Below are positions 47,504 to 58,300 of a stretch of DNA of 64,000 nucleotides, one piece after another; position 1 is the stretch's first letter; every line of letters starts with the position of its first letter. The notes under the pieces are model-generated. The model made no database searches, was not told where the DNA came from, and saw only the letters and a program-made list of their open reading frames with translations. This DNA is from Galeruca laticollis (taxonomy: Eukaryota; Arthropoda; Insecta; Coleoptera; Chrysomelidae). Both the position numbers and the translations under genes were made by a program. Where the stretch lies: contig OY998179.1 of NCBI GenBank assembly GCA_963921935.1, positions 19,527,114 through 19,591,113 of the forward strand, given 5' to 3'.

Positions 47504-48984
47504 GCGCAAATTGGAAACAATTTTTTTTTCAATCGCGTCTAAATTTATGAACATTAACGATATTGAGAAACGGTTTGTTGCAATCGACAGAGTGAAAGTT
47601 ATATTTTTATAAATAATATAAACAAAATTTAAAAAAAATTTGTTACATAATTTTTTAGAACATTTACCGGAAATAAAAATTTTTCCATCTAGTTTTTTCT
47701 CATTTTGGCGTTGAAAAATTTGTTTAAAATATGTTTTTATGTTATAAATATGTGTGTCTTTGAAACACGAGTATTTACAAAGAAGATTTTTTTAGATGCG
47801 ACTTTTACAAGTTGAGATAAACAAATTCAAAGTCTGTTAGATTCTGTGATAATATTGATTGAAATTTTCAAATTTTGATCACTTCGCTAGGTTGTCGACT
47901 CCCAACTCAACTTAAACACAAATTTTCATTTTTCTACAGTCAATTGGTCCATTCAAAAGAGAATAGTAATCCTAGCTCGCTCGACCAAACGGTGCGGCGG
48001 CAGCTGCTTGGCGTTGTGGTGGGGGGTCAGCGCTCGTTCGCAGTTGAACGAAGCTCAAGCTTTTATTTTGGTTTTCTTTGTAAAAATTTTGCATTTGTGG
48101 TTTGCTAATAGTATGGTTATTATCAACCATTACATATTGCTAGAAATAAGGTACAATGATATTTATAATTTATATCTATAAATCCATCCAAGTTCACAAT
48201 CAACTAACTGAGTCATATCAAAATTTAGCTCATCACTTCAGATTGATTATCATCCTCGTCGTTGTCAAATGCCGTACTTACAATTTCGATGTTACAACAG
48301 TTTTTGCCTTCGCAATTTTTACATAATATCGTACAATGTATGCCAACTTTTTTACAACCACACCTGGTAGTAGAGCACCCTGTGGTACACGAAATAATGT
48401 TCAAAAATTCGTCGGGTACAAGTACGTCGTCAATCATGTTAGTAAGGGTCTTTTGGACGTTCGAAGAGAATGAGCGCTGACCCCCCACCAGAACGCCAAG
48501 CAGCTGCCGCCGCACCGTTTGGCCGAGCGAGCTAGGATTACTGTTCTCTTTTGAATGGACCAATTAAAGGTAGAAAAATGAAAAATTGTGTTTAAGTTGA
48601 CTTGGGATTCAACAACCTAGCGAAGTGATCAAAATTTGAAAATTTCAATTAATATTATGACAGTATCTAGCAGATTTTGAATTTGTTTATCTCAGCTTGT
48701 AAAAGTCGCATCTGAAAATTTTTTTTACAAAAACAAACATATTTATAACGTAAAAAGATATTTTTAAGAAATTTTTCAACGCCAAAATGAGAAAAAACTA
48801 GATGTAAAAATTTTTATTTTCGGTAAATGTTCTAAAAAATTATGTAAAAAAAATTTTAAAAATTTTGTTTGTTATTTATAAAAATATAACTTTCACTCTA
48901 TCGATTACAACAAACCGTTTCTCAATATCGTTAATGTTTCTAAATTTAGACGCGATTGAAAAAAAAATTGTTTCCAATTTGCGC
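47504..48984. mobile_element. Element with about 520-bp inverted arms
   Basis: 47504-48037 and 48470-48984 are inverted copies. Matching boxes include GCGCAAATTGGAAACAA versus TTGTTTCCAATTTGCGC, AACGGTTTGTTG, CTAGCTCGCTCG and GGGGGGTCAGCGCTC. The arms differ by scattered changes. GTCATT flanks both sides (47498-47503 and 48989-48994), with four extra bases (AGCC) before the right copy, so a 6-bp target duplication is possible but not clean. The 430-bp centre carries the end of a Cys-rich gene. The form is that of a DNA transposon with long terminal repeats, or a fold-back derivative. Confidence 0.8.
48225..48563 (-). pseudogene. Cys-rich C-terminal fragment inside the inverted-repeat element
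   Basis: An open minus-strand frame of 112 residues. Its first third comes from the right arm (SKENSNPSSLGQTVRRQLLG) and is probably not original coding sequence. From DDVLVPDEFLNIISC onward it looks like a true protein end: CTTGCSTTRCGCKKVGIHC, TILCKNCEGKNCC, then an acidic tail (NDEDDNQSE). The Cys spacing resembles the C-terminus at 43430-43520. I read it as the 3' end of the parent element's gene, kept in an internally deleted copy. Confidence 0.6.
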
Positions 48985-48994
48985 AGCCGTCATT

Positions 48995-51255
48995 TTGAAT
49001 TTTCCAGATCTGAAAAAATGTAAATTTTTAGAAGTTTGCCCTCTATGTTTATCTATGTTTTGACCTCGATATTAATATTTTATTTATAATTACCAACCAA
49101 AAATATAATTTTCGTAAATTTTTTCAATTTTTGGAAAATTTAAGATCGGAAATTTTTTTTGAAAAAACTATTTACGTCACCTTCAAGAGCATAAGATTTG
49201 CTTCAATTTTCATCATCATCATTTGTTTTTCGATACTCGCATAAATTGTTGACTGACAGGCCTCCGACTTCGATTGTCCGTAACTCAGTCGTTTGTCAAT
49301 AAATCTTGACGTATTTTTTTTCAATTAAAGCTCTTTCCATGCCCCTCCTATGTGCGTACTTAATTCTCGACAAAAATCGGGGGATATAGTGTCAAATTAA
49401 TTATGCAACTAAGCCAAATATGAAAAAAAATCGCGTTGTTGCGAAAATGTATTTTTTTTAAAAACAATGATGGGTATCGATGTCTTATTATGAAATCTAA
49501 CAGTGAAAAAATTGGCGCGAGGTCGCATAGCTTACAGAACTCTGCAAGTCAATTTCTAGTTAATTTGTTTATAAGGCCATAATTCATAAACTATTGAACT
49601 TACAGACTCCATCTTTCGTGAGTATCATTTTTTAATGAGTGAGAATAGATAAGCGTGATGTGGAAGTGTTAGTGTAAAAAATGTTCATTATATTTTTATT
49701 TATTAACAATAACGTTATCAGTTGTTTATTTGCCAATAACTTTTGACCCAATCAATTTTTTCACGTGTAAGGTCTAGAATTGTAGGTCTTTAAAAGAAGA
49801 AAAAAAGTATTTAACTTTTTGTCTGTACTATGCACGAGAAAAAAGATATACCTGAAAAATCTACAAAAGGCATGAAAAATGAGTGTAAATCGAATCATAA
49901 ATAATGTTCCGGTCCGATTTGAGAGGTCGCATAAGTTAAGTTTTGTTGTACACCATTTTTACTAACTTTTTACAAAGTATCAGCCGTTACCTCGAAAATG
50001 ACGCTTACATACCCAGATTTCCTGGACTATATAGATAATACTCGTTCACCAGCTAAATCATTATATGATAGGAAAATTCCAGGGGATTTGCCAATTTTTA
50101 ACCAAAATAATAGATTATTCGGAAACTAAGATCAAATTAGAGTAAAGAGCAGACCAACAAAAATAATTTTATGATCATAATAAAAGGAACTTGAGAAAGT
50201 TACATCGGGGAGATGTAAAAACTGCCAAACAGTGGAATGGTAGACTTATTATGGGGCTATTTAAAATTTAAAGTCAGTCCCATAAATTAAAAATAGACCT
50301 GCCATTTCTTCATCTAACTGTATATTTATCTAATAATGACTTTATGGATGCACTGTATATTTTGAAGAGAATGGGCGTAAAGTAGCATCCCTGTTTCGGT
50401 CTCCTTCTGATATAGAATCCTTTCCCTTCCAATTCGATAATATGCAACCCAAATAAGTTGCTTTAATTCGAAATCTAGTCTAGTAGAAAATCAAAAATTA
50501 ATTTCATCTAAATATGCAAGCTGATTACTAAGCACCATCGGACTTATTTGTTTAAAATTTCCATTTATTGATGTGAATAAGAGAAAGTAAACAGCAGTAA
50601 GTTCAATTGATTGCAGTACTACTTGAAAAGCAAACTAAGTTAAATGTGAAATGGTAAACAAGATATGGCAATTTAATTCTTCATTATTTTCAAATTTCAC
50701 TAAAATTGAAGGAAAAACAAAAGTTCTATTCATATAAAAATTAATATTATTTTCAACAATAAGGTTAGTATATCTAAATTTCTCTAAACGAACAAAGCTT
50801 TTGAAAACAAGCCATGTGAACTAAGTTAAAGCTACTTTTCATGCGAGATCCTTTCGCAGTTCATCTTAGTTACATAGTCAATCAAAATGAAATAAAATCA
50901 CTGAGCACTGAACATTACCTGCGGATTCTTTTCGTATTTCACTTGCGTTTTCTTACCTGAAACAAAACAAAATAATTTAAAAAAATATTCTAATCACGAA
51001 AGTGTAAATTTTCTGCTCTAGTTGTTAAATATCATATTTGCAGATTATTTTCATTTATTGGCATAATTGAAAAATGTGTCCAGTAAGTAGACCGAACACT
51101 AAACATTGTCACTAATTGGATATAATTTTACACCTAAATAATCACTAATTTGTATATACAACTACAATTCAAAACATACATTTCTGAATAATTTTGAAGC
51201 TATGAATGTGGTATCATTCATCAGTAATTCAAGTTTGGCATATGCTTAAGTGACT
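48995..51255. other. AT-rich non-coding stretch
   Basis: About 2.2 kb with no supported gene or clear repeat. Confidence 0.5.
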
Positions 51256-51580
51256 GTTTGTAACGGATATTTTGGTGGGGATGTGGCAATAAGACATCAG
51301 AGTAAATCCTTTTAGATATTTATTCCTGAGCTTTCGAATAACTTTTATTCATTTTTAAGGGCTAAAATTGATTGGTCAATGTTATCATTATTAACAATTA
51401 AATAAAATAATAAGTACTTACATAAAATCTATAGCGAATTTTGGAAAAGTTGTAAATTTTTATAATAAATTCTTTTAAACATAAATCAACGAAAAACTCA
51501 AAAAACAATATGACAATAAACAAACTATTTGATCTTGAACTACTATAATTTTGATTTATTTATCATAAAATTAAAGATTG

Positions 51581-51781
51581 TTATGAATGTTGTGTTCTTT
51601 TTTCATAATCTATAAGATATGCATAGATAACACTAAGGTTATTTAAGTCTGTTTTTTTATTTATGATATAATTTTGTTCTGCAATATACGTTGTTTCCAA
51701 AAAAAGACGTTTTCTATCATTACTTTCTATTGCTAAAACTTTGGCAGATTGATAATCCATAGAATGGCCTTCATAAAACAC
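51581..51781 (-). pseudogene. Penelope endonuclease C-terminus, inverted partial copy
   Basis: The minus strand encodes FYEGHSMDYQSAKVLAIESN, then LFLETTYIAEQNYIINKKTD and LNNLSVIYAYLIDYEKR. It corresponds to the end of the plus-strand copy but lacks that copy's premature stop, since it reads MDYQ where the other has a stop after MD. Confidence 0.85.
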
Positions 51782-51841
51782 GTGTTCTGCTAAAGCACAT
51801 CTATCAGGATATAATCTTCTGTCACTTTTATGAGAGGCGAT

Positions 51842-52590
51842 TCATATCATCGACGTAGTACAAAAACTAACTTGATTAAACAGATGAAAACCAGAGTCCT
51901 ACAAATTTCTAATCCAATATTTCACAATAAAAATCTAAAAATACTTTACAAACTTTTCTATAATAACTCATATCTTTTGAAAAATATTTTATATAATACT
52001 TCTGACAATAGAAATGACATTACTGTTGACATAATACGAAACGCAGAAAAGAGTGACATTTCAACTACTAATAATACATCTCCAACTCATATTTCTTTTC
52101 CATATATAAAATCTATCACACCTAAAATTTCTGGAGTATTCAAACCACATAATATAAAAATTGCGAATAAACAATGTGTTACATACAATAAATTCAATTT
52201 TCAGTAAGATCAAAGACAAGACTCCTGCTAACAAATTAACTAATATAGTTTATGAGATTCCTTACAATATCTGTAATAAGAAATACATTGGTCACAGAAA
52301 AAGATCGCTAACCAATCGAATCGCCTCTCATAAAAGTGACAGTGGATTATATCCTGATAGATGTACTTTAGCAGAACACGTATTTTATGAAGGCCATTCT
52401 ATGGATTAACAATCTGCCAAAGTTTTAGCAATAGAAAGTAATTATAGAAAACGTCTTTTTTGGAAACAACGTATATTGCAGAACAAAATTATGTCATAAA
52501 TAAAAAAATAGACTTAAATAACCTTAGTGTTATCTATGCATATCTTTTAGATTATGAAAAAAAACACAACTTTCACAACAATCTTTAATT
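51842..52590 (+). pseudogene. Penelope-like linker and GIY-YIG endonuclease (second family)
   Basis: The linker reads LKILYKLFYNNSYLLKNILY..., FPYIKSITPKISGVFKPHNI. After a frame change near 52190 the endonuclease follows: KIKDKTPANKLTNIVYEIPY, CNKKYIGHRKRSLTNRIASH, with the two Tyr positions and Arg of a GIY-YIG fold, then CTLAEHVFYEGHSMD and a stop at 52407. The domain tail continues after the stop with AKVLAIESN. Sequence differs clearly from the copies at 19.3 and 41.5 kb, so at least two Penelope families are present. The reverse transcriptase is absent. Confidence 0.88.
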
Positions 52591-52795
52591 TTATGATAAA
52601 TAAATCAAAGTTATAGTAGTTCAAGATCAAATAGTTTGTTTATTGTCATGTTGTTTTTTGAGTTTTTCGTTGATTTATGTTTAAATGAATTTATTATAAA
52701 AATTTACAACTTTTCCAAAATTCGCTATAGATTTTAAGTATTTATTATTTTATTTAATTGTTAATAATGATAACATTGACCAATCAATTTTAGCC

Positions 52796-52827
52796 CTTGA
52801 AAATGAATAAAAGTTATTCGAAAGCTC
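52796..52827 (+). ncRNA. Degenerate hammerhead-like motif in the right arm
   Basis: TTGAAAA, then GAAT/ATTC enclosing AAAAGTT, then GAAA and GCTC. The inverted counterpart in the left arm is at about 51328-51362. The order matches a hammerhead core, but several core bases differ. It lies about 240 bases past the ORF end. Confidence 0.35.
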
Positions 52828-52899
52828 AGGAATAAATATCTAAAAGAATTTACTCTGTTGTCTTATTGCCACATCCCCATCAAAATATCCATTATATCA

Positions 52900-52926
52900 T
52901 TATATATATATATATATATATATATT
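52900..52926. repeat. TA microsatellite next to the Penelope palindrome
   Basis: A TA run of about 27 bases, ten bases beyond the end of the right arm. Confidence 0.9.
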
Positions 52927-52950
52927 AGAATATAATTATTTATTTAATAA

Positions 52951-53205
52951 TGAACCCGCGTTGGGAGCCAAGTTAGAATATAATTTTTATATATGCAATA
53001 TATTTATTTAATTTAAATTATTTTTCCCTCTACGTCGTGGTGCCAAGTTATTATATAATTATTTAATTAATAATGCCCCACGTTGGGTTAGTCAAGTTAT
53101 AATATATTTATTTTGGCTCTGCGTTGGGCGAACCAGTTAAGATATATTTATTTATATACAATACAATATATTATTTATTATTTGAATTATGGGCGCCAGA
53201 ATTGG
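52951..53205 (-). repeat. Series of PBS-like boxes in AT-rich sequence
   Basis: On the minus strand TGGCTCCCAACGCGGG, TGGCACCACGACGTAGAGGG, ACTAACCCAACGTGGGGC and GTTCGCCCAACGCAGAGCC occur within about 180 bases, separated by AT-rich sequence with AAGTTA-like partners. They resemble repeated primer-binding-site-type boxes and the box near 40762. A related GGGCGCCAGAATTGG is at 53191 on the plus strand. Confidence 0.55.
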
Positions 53206-53329
53206 TCCGCTTACCACGAATCCCAATTCAAATTAAGATATAAAAGGTTGAAAAATAATTATTTTATTTTATATTGTTGTTACCTTATCTCAGGGATGGA
53301 TTCGGCACTTGGCGCTCGCCAGTAACAGG

Positions 53330-54572
53330 GAGCTATAGGTAGATATATCAGAAAAAATACAAGACAAACGATTTAATAAATGGTGAAAAAACGAAATAAT
53401 GGTTCTTTGTTAGTTAACAAATCAAACAATACATATTTTATAAATTCAATAGAAATATTTGCGAAACCTTCTCATAAAAATGATTAATACCAGTTATTTA
53501 TAAATTTATATGAAATTAAACTCATCATGTAAATTGCGCTCAAAAACTATCTATTATGTGCGTAGAATGTACATTCGCTACGCTTCAACCCCAACTGTTA
53601 TGATTTCAAATATAGCCGTCGCGTGGTGTGTGTATTATGTGGTATAATTTAGTTAGCAAAGATGAGAAGAAGTGTGGCGTATTTAAGATTTTATTATTAT
53701 TTATGATATGAATTTGGTAAGTAATTATTTGAAAAAGTAACTAGTGTTTAATGTCCGTAATGTTAGTGGAGATTGAATTATTTAAATCTAATATTTATTT
53801 AAGAAATTAATATCAATGATAACGGTTAACCTAACATCTAAATATACTTGTGAATGTTTTTATAGGAAAAGTTTAATATACACACGAGAAATAGAGTTCA
53901 TATTCTGCTTCTTATTGACTATATGATGCATGTGGAAAAAGATCGTGGCTACGATCGAATAAACCGGAACTCGGGATGGAAAAAATGATGAATTGTGAAT
54001 TATTTCACCAGTTGAGTACCACAGTTAATGACAAGATGTATCAACAGTCATCAAAACTATGCTAATAAAAGATAATTTTATTCAGTCTTACCAAGTTCTG
54101 GTCGATAGCACAAATTATATTCACTTATTGTTTAAAATACGAGGTATGTTTTTAATTATTTCACTTTCCATACTTTATTTATTGCTTTGATTAACTTTTT
54201 ATACGATTTTGTTTAAATTATATTTACTTTTAAATTAATTTGGAGAAGAAATATTTTACACGTCTCTTCATTTATAAAATCACGACGCTTCTCTTCAAGC
54301 TTCAAATCAACAACTTGCAACTGTTTTATTTTTTTGTTTTTCATTGTTGCTAAGTAAATAATTGTTTTTATTGAATCAAAACATCCATTCCTGTGTTATT
54401 GTAGATAAATTCACTGTGTCCATTTACACTTCTGTAAAAATATAATAGTTGAGTTTTGTTTCAAAATTCACGTGATTCTATATACAGGGATTATTATAAT
54501 TATATACAAATATGTTTAACGTAATTTACTTGTTGTTATCATTTTATTCCATTGAAATATACTATGTTTCAG

Positions 54573-54622
<50 letters not shown>

Positions 54623-55188
54623 GATGATACGCAAACTGTATATACATATGGAATACAGTCTTATTAGAAACGTTGTGTTTCATTTGGTCGTTTTCCGAGT
54701 AAAAATAACGAATTCCTCGATATAAGCCGTAACGAATTTTGAAATAAATTTCCATGGAAGACGTAACATTTCAGTCGACCATCCAGACTACCCCATTTGG
54801 CTTGTACACAAAAGGAGGGTTGCCTAAGCCATAGACCAGTTTTAGCCTTGTTAGATCTCGTCAATATGACATATAAGCTTCCTCGTTCACAATAACTAAC
54901 CTAAACAATGACCAACTTGTATCGTTCGTAGTTACTATTGTTACAATAGAACTAAAAAGCTATTAATCACGCCATCTCCTCTTTCAATTGCAAACCCAAA
55001 AGATCAATTCTGCCGTATCGTTGGAAACTATCAAAACTATCTTTACTTCTAATTGCTAGTATAAAGTGTATAAAGATGGGAATTTCAACTAGCATGTCCG
55101 CCAATTTGAAAATAAGAGTTTTGAAACAGTTATTATAGGTACAACTAGAAATTCTCAACTCTATATTAAAATATAGTCTCTATACTAC
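53330..55188. other. AT-rich stretch with a TA microsatellite
   Basis: No supported gene. A TA run of about 43 bases lies at 54578-54620. The frames at 54516-54864 and 54967-55158 (minus) have no domain. Confidence 0.45.
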
Positions 55189-55556
55189 TGTTATGAAACA
55201 GCATACTGGTATAGTCCCTAAAACCAACTCTGTCTAAACCAGGTATAAAAGTTAAAATTATGGCGGATACGACCACTGTTTTTTATAACTGTTTAAGAGT
55301 TTACGACTATCTTATGTAAACATTGTTTTTGTGACCAGAGTTATCTAGAAAAGGCCAGAACCAATTGTTTTTGTGTAAGCCGCAGTCCGGAATTTACTAG
55401 TAAAAATGACTTTAATATATAAGGGACTGATCAGGAAGAGTCAGTTGAGTTGATAAAGTGATCTCGAGAAATAAACAAAAATACACCGAACAGTAAAGTG
55501 CTAATATAAAGTTTGTGTGCATATAAATTAAATTTAAGTGATTAGTTAAGTATATA
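55189..55556 (+). mobile_element. LTR fragment, third copy of the gypsy LTR family
   Basis: It starts TGTTATGAAACAGC and follows the solo LTR at 15895 through GTATAGTCCCT, AAAGTTAAAATTATGGCGGA, GACTATCTTATGTA and GTGATCTCGAGAAATAAACA. It stops near 55556, before the last 80 or so bases of the LTR. The 3' end is thus missing and no target duplication can be assigned. Confidence 0.88.
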
Positions 55557-56925
55557 TCTGATCTGATTTAGTAAACGCATATTTACACAAAGATACCAGT
55601 TTTAATGTGGTTTCATGCGGCATATTGACATTAATAATCACTTTGAACTAACTATCTATGAATAAAATTTTCTATTTCACGTTCATGTTTTCGTGAATGT
55701 CCTTCAAAAAAGAACAAGATTACATTCGCCCATAAAATTGGCCGCATGATGCAGACCATGCAAACATTAGATCAATTCTCTTTCATGCATTCGTGAATTC
55801 GATTCGAAACCAAGTCTTGGACGAAGGCTATGCATTTTTCATGAGATTTACGATTTTGTTTCGATGAAGAGAACCGTTTATGAGAAAAAAAGTTTTCCAT
55901 ATTGGTTTTCGGATAGAATATTGGCAATAATAGTAGTAGAGAATCTGAATAGGAAACGTCTTTTGATGAAAAAACTTATATCAAAATAAAGATAATTTCA
56001 TTGAGACAATATATACCTTACGTTAAAAAAATTATAAGTTGGAGTATTTTACAATTATCAGGAATCCATTAATCGAAAGTAAAATTTTGTTTTTCAAATT
56101 CGGAAAATTCGTCATCGTTTTATTTTTCTACAATATCTAGTATTGTTAAAATAGGCGTTCGATCTCGAATAAATCTAGTTGGTTTTAAATAATCACAGTT
56201 TTCATGTAGCAGCAATGCCGTGTCCTCTTTCCATCGCACTCTTTGTTGCCAACGTTCATTCTCTTTTTGAAGCTGGCCAATCAGAATTCAGGGCAAATAT
56301 TGTTTGCAAACCTCATATAATTTTCTTCATTTTCATATAAAGTTTTTTCATTAAACATATAAGTGAGTCTTAGACTACTATACTTAATTAAATGAGAAAA
56401 CAGAACGAACTTCTGAACAAATTTCGACGTCGAGCGCATCTAGTTTATTAAAATTCATGTATTTTTATATTCAAATTAAACTATTATTGAATGTTTTAAA
56501 AAAATAATTTTATAATTAGTTTATCCCGAAAATAGTATTAGTATAATTGACATTTTAAAATGTGTTTGGATGCTAAATTCGGTAACAACATAATGCGTCA
56601 GACAGGATGCCAACAACATAAATTTGATATCATTTTGTCGAAATGCATCGAGTTTCAAGTTGATTTAGACATTAACTAAACTATTTTTGCTGATGAATTT
56701 CGTGAAACTATTCAACTGTCAATTGAAAATAACATTTTATAACCGTATAACATGCAATAGAATAGGATCAATTATAGTAAAACTACAGTTTTTACATTAT
56801 TTATTTATTGCAAAATCATCATTAAACATGATTTATTAGATACTTTGAAAATTAAATGATAAAGACTAACCATCTAAAACGTATTCTGTAGGTAAATAGC
56901 ATATACTATTACAAGTGGAAGGGGC
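55557..56925. other. AT-rich stretch with one coding-like remnant
   Basis: No supported gene. On the minus strand at about 56100-56290 the frame reads WQQRVRWKEDTALLLHENCD then RFIRDRTPILTILDIVE before a stop; it looks like decayed coding sequence but I do not recognise it. Confidence 0.4.
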
Positions 56926-56960
56926 AACTAGTTTCGGCTGACTGAGCCATCATCAGTCCT
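56926..56960 (-). ncRNA. Hammerhead ribozyme core, candidate
   Basis: The minus strand reads CTGATGA, then TGGCTCAGTCAGCC (a GGCT/AGCC stem with loop), then GAAA and CTAGT. Both conserved core boxes are exact. Such motifs occur in Penelope-like elements and other small retroelements, but no ORF of this kind is next to it. Whether stems I and III form around it cannot be settled by eye. Confidence 0.6.
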
Positions 56961-57293
56961 GTATAATATATAAAAATAGACAAAGTTCAGAAATTATTAT
57001 AAAATATATCGAATTACCTTAAATGTATTTATTATTTACATGAGTTTTATGATTTTGGAATTTACACTAAGTAATTCCAACTGTTTTAATTATATATTTC
57101 GAGACACCCTGTAGATATGTATTAGAACCGGCGTAGATGTCGCTGGGTATCTAACAGTAACGAATCTCTGCGCGCGCAATTTCATTTTTCTAGTGCTTTC
57201 TCGAACTTTCCGGTCATCACGTGATCGGTTTCTCTCAAGTGTTCTCGTTTTTTCGCCGTTAAAAGAGTTAAGTGCGCGAAACAAAACTTTCGT

Positions 57294-57765
57294 ATGAGTA
57301 TCGTAATAGTGTTAAGAAGAATTTTTGGTTTCCCCGAAAAATCAACTCATTTCCCTATATTCAAGAAGTTTCAGCGACGTGGCAACACCGCAGAAAATCC
57401 AACTCGTTCTAGTTTGTTTAAAAGAAATAAGCTTTTAGCATCTTTCTCTACAGCGCTGGTTCATGCATATAGCCAGCTCTCTCTCATTCAGCATAGCAAC
57501 TATTTCATGGATATTCAGTAAGAAGTTTTTTATAATTTCAAGTTTTTATTAACATTAAAGCCGGTACATGTGTTTACTATTTCAATTTTCTAATTTCTCT
57601 AGAACTAGAAACGCTCCTAACCCTCGCCACGATTTGCCGACCCCAAGTACTTCTCGGCCTGACTCCTCAAATGATGATTCTCCCACTGCGCAAGCGCCAA
57701 GTACACAAACTCAAAGCTTGAACTCCCTTTCACACAATAATAACAATAATAAACTTTATTCACAG
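57294..57765 (+). other. Possible two-exon gene fragment, unidentified
   Basis: An ATG at 57294 opens 75 codons (MSIVIVLRRIFGFPEKSTHF...) and a GTAAGAAG donor lies at the end (about 57520). TTTCTCTAG at 57594-57602 and CACAG|GTAAAT at 57765 bound a second piece with a Ser/Pro/Thr-rich frame (PTPSTSRPDSSNDDSPTAQA). The frames do not join directly, since the spliced reading meets a stop. Upstream (57105-57290) has an ACACCCTGTAG box and GC-richer sequence that could be a transposon 5' end. I do not recognise the product. Confidence 0.25.
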
Positions 57766-57997
57766 GTAAATATGGATACATCTTACATTTTTCAATTTGT
57801 TGAATAGAGCGGAGAACCGAAAAGTGTACTAACACTTGTTACGTTATACAAAACATATTAAGAGAATATATAATAAAATAAAATAAAATACCTATACATA
57901 CACTAATGTTTAAAAAAATTAATATTGAAAACAGGGTGAGTGCCAATACTAAAACAGCTAAACGAATCAACTTTTTTTTAAGCATGTCCAAATAAAT

Positions 57998-58265
57998 CTA
58001 AGTTTCAAAATAACTTCTTATATTAACACGATTATTTCCGATAATATACTGCTTAAGATGTTTTTTAAACCTATGAATATTCAATATTTTTTTCAAGTCT
58101 TGAGGAATTGTATTGTATAACTTAGGGGCCAAATAAGAGTAAGACCTTTGCGAAACTGTTTTTGTCATGAAGGGAACCACAAAATACTGACCTTGTCTTG
58201 TATCGTACGAATGAGTAGGTAACTTACTACTGTGTTTATGTGTGTGGTATCTAATGCATACGGAT
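57998..58265 (-). pseudogene. C-terminal tail of a second LINE reverse transcriptase
   Basis: The minus strand reads HSYDTRQGQYFVVPFMTKTV, then SQRSYSYLAPKLYNTIPQDL and FKKHLKQYII before a stop at 57998. The pattern (TR...F.VP...T....S..Y..PKLYN.IP..L......FK..LK) is the conserved end of ORF2 in Jockey/CR1-type LINEs. A TAAAATAAAATAAAAT-like 3' tail follows at about 57870-57892 (reverse). It is another 5'-truncated insertion. Confidence 0.8.
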
Positions 58266-58300
58266 AAGAAATATAGTTGTCTGAGATCAGTAGGCGTAGC

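Larger units (their letters stand above)
51265..52890. mobile_element. Penelope-like element arranged as a large palindrome
   Basis: The left arm 51265-51841 and right arm 52319-52890 are inverted copies; they share, for instance, GATTGGTCAATGTTATCATT and GCCTCTCATAAAAGTGAC in opposite orientation. The unique centre of about 477 bases holds the linker part of a Penelope-like ORF, while both arms hold the end of its endonuclease and the 3' non-coding region. The right arm borders a TA microsatellite at 52900-52926. Inverted partial copies are known for Penelope-type insertions. Confidence 0.88.
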
